Assembly: GCA_905203765.1 (NCBI GenBank)
Contig: CAJKXC010000074.1
Span: 1-11,657 of the forward strand
Length of the DNA: 11,657 bases
Source: an uncultured Bacteroides sp.
Lineage (GTDB): Bacteria > Bacteroidota > Bacteroidia > Bacteroidales > Bacteroidaceae
Direction: 5' to 3'
The notes below the pieces were generated by a model. The model did not search any database. It was not told the DNA's origin and was given only the letters and a program-made list of their open reading frames with translations. Of the stretch, positions 1-7,334 are shown in pieces. How positions within the stretch are numbered: the stretch's first letter is position 1; every line of letters begins with the position of its first letter. Position numbers and translations under genes: made by a program.

Positions 1-26
1 ACAGTGGGAGAGTAGGTAGTCGCCGT
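1..26 (+). rRNA. 5S ribosomal RNA, 3' end only (partial)
   Basis: The opening bases, with GTGGGAGAGTAGGTAGTCGC at positions 4-23, match the conserved 3' part of bacterial 5S rRNA (the helix IV / helix I strand, with the typical GUGGGAGAGUAGG run). The 5' part lies outside the window, so helix I pairing and the exact 3' end cannot be checked; the end at about 26 is an estimate. The hairpin terminator starting ten bases later fits the end of an rRNA operon. This is recognised from family knowledge, not from an alignment. Confidence 0.85.
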
Positions 27-35
27 TTTAGAGAG

Positions 36-73
36 AAGCCTCCATATCGAAAGATATGGGGGCTTTCTTCGTT
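36..73 (+). terminator. Intrinsic terminator of the rRNA operon
   Basis: Positions 36-48 pair with 53-65 in a 13-bp stem closed by a GAAA tetraloop (49-52); the only imperfection is one T-G wobble (41/60). A T-rich but interrupted tract follows (64-73). It lies directly after the 5S 3' end and before the V-ATPase promoter, so it should separate rRNA transcription from the ATPase operon. The outer seven pairs are the same as in the terminator at 7779-7817. Confidence 0.85.
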
Positions 74-182
74 TATAAAATAATGCAATCTGTAGTAGGC
101 AATTTGTTATCTTCTTGTCATCGTTACTGTTCATTTATAGTTTAAAATGCTGTTTTTTTGGAAAAGTAAGAACTTTTATTTC

Positions 183-222
183 TTTGTTTCTATCCAATAT
201 CAAATGTATTTTTGTATTTTTG
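183..222 (+). promoter_or_regulatory. Bacteroides-type promoter of the V-ATPase operon
   Basis: TTTG at 183-186 is followed after 20 bases by TATTTTTG at 207-214. This fits the primary Bacteroides sigma consensus (-33 TTTG, about 19-21 bases, -7 TAnnTTTG). A second exact copy of the -7 box follows immediately at 215-222, but it would lie 28 bases from the TTTG, so the first copy is the better match. Transcription would start around 219-225 and give a leader of about 75 bases. No other match of this quality was seen between the rRNA terminator and the first gene. Confidence 0.7.
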
Positions 223-296
223 GCGTAAATCTAATTAGTAGGAGAAAACACGTATAGCTAAATTGTAATATAAATCATATAATAACTCCCGTAAAT

Positions 297-887
297 ATGG
301 AAAACAAAATTCAAGAGTTGACCGATAAGATCTACCGTGAAGGAGTAGAGAAAGGTAATGAAGAAGCCCAAAAACTTATCGCTAAAGCTCAGGAAGAAGC
401 CAAGAAAATTGTAGAAGATGCTCGTAAAGAAGCTGATACAATCAAGGCTACTGCTCACAAATCTGCTGATGAATTGGCAGAAAATACTAAATCTGAATTA
501 AAACTGTTTGCCGGTCAGGCTGTGAATGCCCTGAAATCTGAAATCGCCACTTTGGTGACGGATAAGATTGTGAATGCTGATGTGAAAGCATTTGCAGCAG
601 ACAAGAATTACCTCAATGCATTCATTGTAGCTTTGGCATCTAAATGGAGTGTAAACGAGCCTATCGTTATTTCTACTGCTGATGCTGAAGGTTTGAAAAA
701 GTATTTTGCTGCTCAGGCAAAGGGCTTGTTGGATAAAGGGGTGAAGATTGAACAAGTGAATGGTATCAAGACGCTGTTCTCTGTATCGCCTGCCGATGGT
801 TCGTACAAGGTGAACTTCGGTGAAGAAGAATTTATGAACTACTTCAAAGAATTCCTGCGTCCACAATTAGTGGAAATGCTGTTTTAA
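297..887 (+). CDS. atpE: V-type ATP synthase subunit E (peripheral stalk)
   Basis: This 196-residue protein is the predicted peripheral-stalk (stator) subunit E (NtpE/AtpE) of a V/A-type ATPase. The stalk holds the A/B hexamer still against the rotor on the cytoplasmic side of the membrane. Residues about 1-85 are one long charged helix rich in Ala, Glu and Lys (for example AQKLIAKAQEEAKKIVEDAR at 24-43), the coiled-coil half of subunit E. Residues about 95-196 form the globular C-terminal part, ending in FKEFLRPQLVEMLF. Length is normal for the family (about 190-200). The ATG at 297 follows an A/T-rich leader without a Shine-Dalgarno sequence, normal for Bacteroides. It is the first gene of the operon. 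Subunit E usually pairs with subunit G/H, and no such gene is present here. The assignment rests on this pattern and on the operon. Confidence 0.88.
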   Translation: MENKIQELTDKIYREGVEKGNEEAQKLIAKAQEEAKKIVEDARKEADTIKATAHKSADELAENTKSELKLFAGQAVNALKSEIATLVTDKIVNADVKAFAADKNYLNAFIVALASKWSVNEPIVISTADAEGLKKYFAAQAKGLLDKGVKIEQVNGIKTLFSVSPADGSYKVNFGEEEFMNYFKEFLRPQLVEMLF

Positions 888-901
888 ACTCCCACAGGAT
901 T

Positions 902-1741
902 ATGAGTAAATATTATTACTTGGTAGCCGGTTTGCCTGAACTCACTCTGGAGGACAACAAACTGAGCTATACGGTAGCAGATTTCAAAACTGAGCTTTAT
1001 CCATTCTTATCTGAAGATGATAAAAAGCTGATAGGCTTGTTTTACCTTCAGTACGATAATGCTAATGTCTTGAAACTGTTGAAAGATAAGGAAGCAGCTG
1101 TCGATCCCCGCGGAAATTATTCTGCAGAGGAACTGACAGAGTACATCTTGGCACTGAAAGAAGGTGATAAGGTGTCCGATCGTGTGTTTCCGTCTTATCT
1201 GTCCACTTTCATTTCCGAGTATTTCAGTACTCCTGCCGAAGATAACTTCTTGCAGGAAGACCGTCTGGCAGCACTTTATTATACCTATTGCATGAAGTGT
1301 AATAATGAGTTTGTGGCAGAATGGTTTGCTTTCAACCTCATTATTAAAAATGTATTGGTAGCACTTACAGCACGGAAATTCAAAATGGATATTGCCCCGC
1401 TGATTGTAGGTAATACCGAAATATGCGATGCCTTGCGTACATCCAGTGCCCGTGACTTCGGTTTGAGCAGTGAAGTGGAATGTTTGGAACAGCTGGTGAA
1501 GATTAGTGAAACAGAGGAACTTGTAGAACGCGAAAAAAAGATAGACCAACTCCGCTGGAACTGGATGGAAGAGGCTACTTTCTTCGATTACTTTACAGTA
1601 GAGCGCCTGTTCGTCTTCCTGTTGCAACTGGAGATGATAGAACGATGGATTTCATTGGATAAGGAAAAGGGTAGCCAGATGTTCCGCAGTATCATTGCTG
1701 CATTGAAGGACGAGGTACAGATACCCGCAGAATTCAGATAA
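902..1741 (+). CDS. DUF2764 family protein of the V-ATPase operon
   Basis: This 279-residue soluble, mostly helical protein starts MSKYYYLVAGLPEL and has no signal peptide or convincing membrane segment. I recognise it by its start and its place between E and A as the DUF2764-type protein found in the V-ATPase operons of Bacteroides, Chlamydia and spirochaetes. Its function is not established. The N-terminal YYYLVAGLPEL and the C-terminal helical stretch (about 215-265, RWNWMEEATFFDYF then ERLFVFLLQLEMIERW) faintly resemble the ends of V-ATPase subunit C, the funnel-like protein joining the shaft to the membrane ring. The operon has no recognisable subunit C, so a subunit C-like role is a fair inference, not a demonstration. 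At about 280 residues it is shorter than a usual subunit C (about 320-350). It starts 14 bases after E and ends 18 before A, so co-expression is very likely. Confidence 0.82.
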   Translation: MSKYYYLVAGLPELTLEDNKLSYTVADFKTELYPFLSEDDKKLIGLFYLQYDNANVLKLLKDKEAAVDPRGNYSAEELTEYILALKEGDKVSDRVFPSYLSTFISEYFSTPAEDNFLQEDRLAALYYTYCMKCNNEFVAEWFAFNLIIKNVLVALTARKFKMDIAPLIVGNTEICDALRTSSARDFGLSSEVECLEQLVKISETEELVEREKKIDQLRWNWMEEATFFDYFTVERLFVFLLQLEMIERWISLDKEKGSQMFRSIIAALKDEVQIPAEFR

Positions 1742-1759
1742 AATAAACTACATAATTAT

Positions 1760-3514
1760 ATGGCAACAAAAGGAACTGTTAGTGGCGTAATAGCCAACAT
1801 GGTGACCCTCGTCGTTGACGGACCGGTAGCTCAGAATGAGATTTGTTATATCTCGACTGGTGGAGACAAGTTGATGGCGGAGGTGATTAAGGTGGTAGGC
1901 ACCCAGGTCTATGTGCAGGTGTTTGAAAGCACCCGTGGACTGAAGGTAGGATCCGAAGCCGAGTTTACCGGACACATGCTCGAAGTGACGCTGGGACCGG
2001 GTATGCTTTCAAAGAACTACGATGGTCTGCAAAACGACCTCGACAAAATGGATGGTGTTTTCTTGAAACGCGGACAATATACTTATCCGTTGGACAAGGA
2101 AAGCAAGTGGCATTTCGTGCCTTTGGCAAAGGCAGGCGATCAAGTGGAAGCTGCCGCCTGGCTGGGACAAGTGGATGAAAACTTTCAGCCGCTGAAGATT
2201 ATGGTGCCTTTCGAACAGAAAGGCGTATGTACCGTGAAATCCATCGCAGCCGAAGGCGATTACGGTATTGAAGATACCATTGCCGTGCTGACTGATGCGG
2301 AAGGCAATGATGTCAATGTGAACATGATACAACGGTGGCCTGTAAAACGTGCCATGACTAATTATAAAGAAAAACCGCGTCCCTTTAAACTTCTGGAAAC
2401 GGGCGTGCGTGTAATCGATACGGTGAATCCCATCGTGGAAGGTGGTACGGGATTTATCCCCGGTCCGTTCGGTACAGGTAAAACGGTGCTTCAGCACGCC
2501 ATCTCCAAACAGGCGGAAGCGGATATCGTAATTATCGCTGCCTGCGGTGAGCGTGCCAACGAGGTTGTGGAAATCTTCACCGAATTCCCCGAATTGGTGG
2601 ACCCGCATACAGGACGTAAGTTGATGGAACGTACCATCATCATCGCCAACACTTCTAACATGCCGGTAGCTGCCCGTGAAGCATCTGTTTACACTGCTAT
2701 GACTATTGCAGAGTATTACCGTAGCATGGGCTTGAAGGTATTGTTGATGGCTGACTCTACTTCCCGTTGGGCACAGGCATTGCGCGAGATGTCCAACCGT
2801 ATGGAAGAATTGCCTGGCCCTGATGCATTCCCGATGGACCTGTCATCTATTATCTCCAACTTCTACGGACGTGCCGGATATGTGAAACTGAATAACGGTG
2901 AAAGCGGTTCTATTACCTTCATCGGTACTGTATCTCCTGCCGGTGGTAACTTGAAAGAGCCGGTAACCGAGAATACAAAGAAAGTGGCGCGCTGCTTCTA
3001 TGCCCTTGAACAAGACCGTGCGGACAGGAAACGTTATCCTGCCGTGAATCCGATTGACTCTTATTCCAAATACATCGAATATCCGGAATTTGAGGACTAC
3101 ATCGCCAAACACATCAACGGTGAATGGATTGGCAAGGTGAACGAAATCAAAACCCGCCTGCAACGCGGTAAGGAAATTGCCGAGCAGATTAACATCTTAG
3201 GTGATGACGGTGTACCTGTAGAATATCACGTAACCTTCTGGAAATCCGAACTGATTGACTTCGTCATCTTGCAGCAGGATGCCTTTGACGACATTGATGC
3301 CGTGACTCCGATGGAACGTCAGGAAGAAATTCTGAATATGGTGATTGACATCTGCCACACGGAATTTGAGTTCGACAACTTCAACGAGGTAATGGATTAC
3401 TTCAAGAAGATGATCAACATCTGTAAGCAGATGAACTACTCGAAGTTCAAGTCAGAAGAATATGACAAGTTCCGCAAACAATTGCAGGAATTGATTGAAG
3501 AACGTAAATCATAA
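1760..3514 (+). CDS. atpA: V-type ATP synthase catalytic subunit A
   Basis: This 584-residue protein is the nucleotide-hydrolysing or -synthesising subunit of the V1/A1 head (three copies alternate with B). Residues 1-75 are the beta-barrel N-terminal domain. About 80-195 is the extra 'non-homologous' insertion that separates V/A-type A subunits from F-type beta. The P-loop GPFGTGKT is at 235-242, with K241 and T242 contacting phosphate and Mg2+. The catalytic Glu is E264 in CGERANEV, and the Walker B strand ends at D332 in LLMADSTSRW. A helical C-terminal domain follows from about 440. Length is typical (about 580-590). Two small departures from the common forms are GTGKT (often GAGKT or GSGKT) and GERANEV (often GERGNEM); neither removes a key residue. 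The ATG at 1760 shares its first 13 bases with the start of subunit B. All catalytic residues are present, so the enzyme should be active. Confidence 0.97.
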   Translation: MATKGTVSGVIANMVTLVVDGPVAQNEICYISTGGDKLMAEVIKVVGTQVYVQVFESTRGLKVGSEAEFTGHMLEVTLGPGMLSKNYDGLQNDLDKMDGVFLKRGQYTYPLDKESKWHFVPLAKAGDQVEAAAWLGQVDENFQPLKIMVPFEQKGVCTVKSIAAEGDYGIEDTIAVLTDAEGNDVNVNMIQRWPVKRAMTNYKEKPRPFKLLETGVRVIDTVNPIVEGGTGFIPGPFGTGKTVLQHAISKQAEADIVIIAACGERANEVVEIFTEFPELVDPHTGRKLMERTIIIANTSNMPVAAREASVYTAMTIAEYYRSMGLKVLLMADSTSRWAQALREMSNRMEELPGPDAFPMDLSSIISNFYGRAGYVKLNNGESGSITFIGTVSPAGGNLKEPVTENTKKVARCFYALEQDRADRKRYPAVNPIDSYSKYIEYPEFEDYIAKHINGEWIGKVNEIKTRLQRGKEIAEQINILGDDGVPVEYHVTFWKSELIDFVILQQDAFDDIDAVTPMERQEEILNMVIDICHTEFEFDNFNEVMDYFKKMINICKQMNYSKFKSEEYDKFRKQLQELIEERKS

Positions 3515-3521
3515 ATATAAG

Positions 3522-4850
3522 ATGGCAACAAAAGCATTTCAAAAGATATATACCAAGATTACTCAGATTACGAAAGCCACGTGTTCGCTCAAGGCAACTG
3601 GGGTAGGATATGATGAGTTGGCAACCGTCAACGGCAAGCTTGCCCAGGTGGTAAAGATAGCCGGTGACGATGTGACTTTGCAGGTGTTCGAGGGTACGGA
3701 AGGTATTCCCACCAATGCAGAGGTAGTGTTCTTGGGCAAGGCTCCTACGATTAAAGTGAGCGAGCAGCTTGCCGGACGTTTCTTCAACGCCTTTGGCGAC
3801 CCTATCGACGGCGGTCCTGCCATTGAGGGCGAAGAAGTGGAAATCGGCGGTCCTTCCGTGAACCCGGTACGCCGTAAACAACCTTCGGAACTGATTGCAA
3901 CCGGTATTGCAGGTATCGACTTGAACAATACACTGGTATCAGGACAGAAGATTCCGTTCTTTGCAGACCCTGACCAACCTTTCAACCAGGTAATGGCGAA
4001 CGTGGCGCTGCGTGCAGAGACAGATAAGATTATCCTCGGCGGTATGGGTATGACGAACGATGACTACCTGTACTTCAAGAATGTATTCTCCAATGCCGGT
4101 GCGCTCGACCGTATCGTCAGCTTCATGAATACCACCGAAAATCCTCCGGTAGAACGTCTGTTGATTCCGGATATGGCACTGACGGCTGCCGAATATTTCG
4201 CTGTGAACAATAATGAAAAGGTATTGGTACTGTTGACGGATATGACCTCTTATGCCGATGCATTGGCTATCGTGTCTAACCGTATGGACCAGATTCCTTC
4301 GAAAGACTCTATGCCGGGTTCTCTTTACTCGGATTTGGCAAAGATTTACGAGAAGGCGGTACAGTTCCCGAGTGGCGGTTCCATCACGATTATTGCGGTG
4401 ACTACGCTGTCCGGTGGCGATATTACGCACGCTGTGCCTGATAATACGGGTTATATCACCGAAGGTCAGTTGTTCCTTCGTCGCGACAGTGACATCGGTA
4501 AGGTTATTGTTGACCCGTTCCGTTCATTGTCCCGTTTGAAACAGCTTGTTACGGGTAAGAAGACGCGTAAGGACCATCCGCAGGTTATGAATGCCGCCGT
4601 ACGTCTGTACGCCGATGCTGCCAACGCCAAGACCAAACTTGAAAACGGTTTCGACCTGACGAACTACGACGAACGTACCCTTGCCTTTGCCAAAGACTAC
4701 TCCAACCAACTGCTGGCTATCGACGTCAACCTCGATACCACCGAAATGCTTGATGTAGCTTGGAGTTTGTTCGGCAAGTATTTCCGTCCGGAAGAAGTGA
4801 ATATCAAGAAAGAGCTGGTAGATGAATTCTGGCCGAAAGCAAGTAACTAA
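3522..4850 (+). CDS. atpB: V-type ATP synthase subunit B (regulatory/non-catalytic)
   Basis: This 442-residue partner of subunit A in the A3B3 head contributes to nucleotide sites at the A/B interface. The P-loop position is occupied by FADPDQPFN (147-155), without a GKT, as expected for the non-catalytic B subunit. The conserved SLSRL is at 335-339; R338 would be the arginine finger reaching into the A-subunit site. TGYITEGQLFLRRD (309-322) and the C-terminal helical part are also typical. I start it at the ATG at 3522 (MATKAFQKI), seven bases after the stop of subunit A. An in-frame TTG at 3495 would add nine residues inside subunit A, but it is an unlikely start and the extra residues do not look like this family's N-terminus. 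The gene is followed 19 bases later by subunit D. Confidence 0.96.
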   Translation: MATKAFQKIYTKITQITKATCSLKATGVGYDELATVNGKLAQVVKIAGDDVTLQVFEGTEGIPTNAEVVFLGKAPTIKVSEQLAGRFFNAFGDPIDGGPAIEGEEVEIGGPSVNPVRRKQPSELIATGIAGIDLNNTLVSGQKIPFFADPDQPFNQVMANVALRAETDKIILGGMGMTNDDYLYFKNVFSNAGALDRIVSFMNTTENPPVERLLIPDMALTAAEYFAVNNNEKVLVLLTDMTSYADALAIVSNRMDQIPSKDSMPGSLYSDLAKIYEKAVQFPSGGSITIIAVTTLSGGDITHAVPDNTGYITEGQLFLRRDSDIGKVIVDPFRSLSRLKQLVTGKKTRKDHPQVMNAAVRLYADAANAKTKLENGFDLTNYDERTLAFAKDYSNQLLAIDVNLDTTEMLDVAWSLFGKYFRPEEVNIKKELVDEFWPKASN

Positions 4851-4869
4851 TCACTAATAACTAAAAGAA

Positions 4870-5475
4870 GTGGCTATTAAGTTTCAATATAACAAGACCT
4901 CCCTCCAGCAGTTGGAAAAGCAACTGAAGGTGCGCGTGCGTACACTCCCCATCATTAAGAACAAGGAGAGTGCCCTGCGTATGGAAGTGAAGCGCTGCAA
5001 GGAAGATGCTGCCGCGCTGGACGAGAGGTTGGAAAAGGAAATCCAAGCTTACGAAGCCATGTTCGCCCTTTGGAATGAGTTCGACGCTTCATTGATAAAG
5101 GTCAGCGATGTTCATCTCGGTGTAAAGAAGATTGCCGGTGTACGGGTGCCGTTGCTCGAGAATGTAGATTTCGAGATACGCCCTTACAGCTTGTTCAATG
5201 CGCCCAAATGGTATGCAGACGGGCTGCATTTGCTTAAGTCACTGGCACATACTGCCATCGAGCGTGAATTTACTGTTGCCAAGTTGAACTTGTTGGAACA
5301 TGCGCGTAAAAAGACCACCCAGAAGGTGAATCTTTTTGAGAAAGTACAGATTCCGGGTTATCAGGATGCTCTGCGCAAAATCAAGCGGTTTATGGAAGAC
5401 GAGGAGAACCTCTCCAAGTCATCGCAGAAGATCATGAAATCCCATCAAGAGAAAAGGAAGGAGACAGAGGCATGA
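4870..5475 (+). CDS. atpD: V-type ATP synthase subunit D (central shaft)
   Basis: This 201-residue protein is the rotating central shaft inside the A3B3 head. It shows the expected two long helices: an N-terminal one (about 8-70) and a C-terminal one (about 115-200), with a short middle part around 80-110 (LGVKKIAGVRVPL). The family motif near the C-terminus is clear: VNLFEKVQIPGYQDALRKIK (153-172) followed by EDEENLSK. The LLKxKRDxL motif usual near residue 30 appears as IIKNKESAL (28-36), a relaxed version. The start is GTG at 4870: no in-frame ATG is available after the upstream stops, and the next residues MAIKFQYNKTS look like a real N-terminus. AAAAGAA lies directly before the GTG. The stop overlaps the start of subunit I (ATGA, 5472-5475). 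Subunit F, the usual shaft partner, is not encoded here. Confidence 0.94.
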   Translation: MAIKFQYNKTSLQQLEKQLKVRVRTLPIIKNKESALRMEVKRCKEDAAALDERLEKEIQAYEAMFALWNEFDASLIKVSDVHLGVKKIAGVRVPLLENVDFEIRPYSLFNAPKWYADGLHLLKSLAHTAIEREFTVAKLNLLEHARKKTTQKVNLFEKVQIPGYQDALRKIKRFMEDEENLSKSSQKIMKSHQEKRKETEA

Positions 5476-7301
5476 TTACAAGAATGAAGAAACTCACGTT
5501 CCTTGTATATCATAAGGAGTACGAATCATTCCTGGATCAGATCCGGGAGTTGGGAGTAGTTCACATTGTGGAAAAGCAGTGTGGCGAAATGGACGATACT
5601 CTGCAACAATTCATGCAGAAGCGTGCGCTCTATAAAAGTATGCTCCTGAGTATGTACGGTTTGGCAGAAAAGCAGCCGGAAGAAACGGTGCATGACGAAT
5701 TGTCTGCCGATGCTTTGGTGAAGGCTTACGAAGACTTGCAGGCGCGGATACAAGACCTCAACCAACAGATTCCTGCTATCAATAAGGATATTGATCAGCT
5801 GGAAGTTTGGGGAGATTTTGATTGGAATGCTGTCAGCAAGTTGAAAGATGCCGGCTGGTACGTGCAGTTCTACATGTGTTCGGAAAAAGACTATAACGAA
5901 GCATGGGCAGAGGACTACAATGCCATCACTGTGAATGAGAATGGCGGTTACATCTATTTTGTGACGGTCACTCCCAAGCCGATAACAGACATGGACATCG
6001 AACCGCTCCGTCTGCCTTCATTGAGCCTTTCGGAGTTGAACCGTAAGAAAGCGGCTACAGAAGAAGCCCTTGTGCAGGCGAATGCCGAACTGAAAGACTT
6101 CTGCAAAGCCAACTACCGTACACTGGAAAACAGCAATCTCTACCTCGAAGGCGAGATAGACCTGCTGAAAGTGAAGCTGAACAGCGAACAGATGGCGGAA
6201 GGTTCCGTCGTATTGCTGGAAGGTTGGATACCCGAAGACAGAGAAGTGGAAGTGAAGCAACTCCTTGATGACAGCGGTGTATATTATGAAATAAGAAAAG
6301 CTACCCGGGAAGACAATGCCCCCATCAAGCTGAAGAACAACGGATTTGTCCGCATGTACGAGGTACTTACCAAGATGTACGGTATGCCGGACTATGCCGA
6401 GTTTGACCCGACGCCGATACTGGCACCGTTCTTCTCGCTGTTCTTTGCATTCTGTATGGGCGATGCAGGCTATGGTCTGGTACTGATTATACTGGGCTTT
6501 ATCCTGAAGAAGAAGTTGTCGAAGTCATTGAAAGGCATGATGAATCTGGTGATTACGCTGGGTATCTTCACGGCTGTATTCGGTGCAGTTTTGGGAACCT
6601 TCTTCGGCGTCAGCCTTTTCGACCTCGAACTGCCCGAAAACTTGAAGCAGTTTATGGTAGTAGGCAAGATAGGCGAAACTACTTATGACAAGCAGATGTT
6701 GCTGGCACTGATTATCGGTGTGGTACATATCAGCATTGCCATGACGGTGAAGGCTGTCGGACAAACCGTGCGTTACGGCTTCAAGGAGTCGCTCAGTGCG
6801 TGGTGCTGGCTGCTGCTGGTGGTAGGATTCATCTGTACAGGCGGTCTTTCGTTCTTCAAGGTCATCTCGGAAGATGTTTCGACGTGGGCATTTATCGTGA
6901 TTGGCGGGGTGTCTGCCATCGGCATTTACCTGCTGAACAATATCCATCGGAATGTATTCGTCAACATCGGTGCCGGCGTGTGGGATACCTACAACATGGC
7001 TACCGGATTGATGGGCGACGTACTCTCTTACATTCGTCTGTACGCATTGGGCTTGGCAGGCGGTATGTTGGGTGGTGTGTTCAACCAGCTTGCCTTTATG
7101 GTGAACGATGCGGCAGGTCCGGCTATCGGCTGGTTGTTCTGCGGATTGATATTGGTTTTCGGCCATACGCTGAACATAGCGATGTCCTGTCTGAGTGCCT
7201 TTGTGCATCCGCTTCGTTTGACGTTTGTAGAATACTTTAAGAATTCCGGTTACGACGGCAAGGGTGAAACCTATAAGCCGTTCACCGTGGTGAAGAAATA
7301 A
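5472..7301 (+). CDS. atpI: V-type ATP synthase subunit I (membrane stator, a-type)
   Basis: This 609-residue subunit I (NtpI, equivalent to yeast Vph1 a) forms the ion half-channels next to the K ring. Residues 1-300 are the cytoplasmic stalk-binding arm, starting MITRMKKLTFLVYHKEYESF and containing a coiled coil (about 70-110 and 185-240). About 310-585 is the membrane domain with seven or eight predicted helices. The DPTPILAPFFSLFF/GDAGYG entry (312-335) is typical. The essential channel arginine is R522 in LSYIRLYALGLAG, and a second conserved basic position, R582, lies in FVHPLRL after GHTLNIA (564-570). Length is within the family range (about 580-660). The start codon overlaps the stop of subunit D by four bases (ATGA), and the purine-rich AAGGAAGGAGACAGAGG just upstream could re-initiate ribosomes. 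The long open frame on the opposite strand within this gene is a shadow of its codon use. Confidence 0.96.
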   Translation: MITRMKKLTFLVYHKEYESFLDQIRELGVVHIVEKQCGEMDDTLQQFMQKRALYKSMLLSMYGLAEKQPEETVHDELSADALVKAYEDLQARIQDLNQQIPAINKDIDQLEVWGDFDWNAVSKLKDAGWYVQFYMCSEKDYNEAWAEDYNAITVNENGGYIYFVTVTPKPITDMDIEPLRLPSLSLSELNRKKAATEEALVQANAELKDFCKANYRTLENSNLYLEGEIDLLKVKLNSEQMAEGSVVLLEGWIPEDREVEVKQLLDDSGVYYEIRKATREDNAPIKLKNNGFVRMYEVLTKMYGMPDYAEFDPTPILAPFFSLFFAFCMGDAGYGLVLIILGFILKKKLSKSLKGMMNLVITLGIFTAVFGAVLGTFFGVSLFDLELPENLKQFMVVGKIGETTYDKQMLLALIIGVVHISIAMTVKAVGQTVRYGFKESLSAWCWLLLVVGFICTGGLSFFKVISEDVSTWAFIVIGGVSAIGIYLLNNIHRNVFVNIGAGVWDTYNMATGLMGDVLSYIRLYALGLAGGMLGGVFNQLAFMVNDAAGPAIGWLFCGLILVFGHTLNIAMSCLSAFVHPLRLTFVEYFKNSGYDGKGETYKPFTVVKK

Positions 7302-7334
7302 ATAAATTAAAAACAAATAAATTAGAAAAACATT
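7302..7334 (+). promoter_or_regulatory. A/T-only leader in front of subunit K
   Basis: This is the longest gap inside the operon: 33 bases of which 30 are A or T (GC only at 7314, 7325 and 7331), mostly A on the coding strand. It contains no Shine-Dalgarno sequence and no hairpin. Bacteroides ribosomes are known to favour unstructured A-rich leaders, so this may be a strong initiation region for subunit K, which is needed in many copies per complex. The function is inferred from position and composition. Confidence 0.4.

Noticed and set aside
162..177. AAAAGT / ACTTTT hairpin upstream of the promoter
   Set aside because: Six A/T-dominated pairs in an A/T-rich gap; too weak for a terminator and easily due to chance.
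231..238. CTAATTAG palindrome near the expected transcription start
   Set aside because: An eight-base A/T-rich palindrome is expected by chance and has no flanking symmetry.
241..289. GGAG (241-244) pairing with CTCC (286-289) in the leader, or GGAG as a ribosome site
   Set aside because: Only four pairs across a 41-base loop, and GGAG lies over 50 bases before the ATG.
3495..3521. In-frame TTG that would extend subunit B by nine residues into subunit A
   Set aside because: The ATG at 3522 gives MATKAFQKI, a plausible family N-terminus, with an A-rich leader; the extra residues have no support.
1760..3534. Identical first 13 bases (ATGGCAACAAAAG) of the subunit A and B genes
   Set aside because: Short and made of common codons in an A-rich start region; A and B are also ancient paralogues. 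There is no sign of recent duplication further on.
3960..3990. Missing P-loop in subunit B, considered as a lost active site
   Set aside because: Non-catalytic B subunits of V/A-type ATPases normally lack the GKT loop; the arginine finger region SLSRL is intact.
6525..7316. Long open frame on the minus strand (263 codons) opposite subunit I
   Set aside because: It lies against a complete, motif-rich coding sequence; its protein is full of His, Gln and Cys without any domain, typical of a codon-use shadow.
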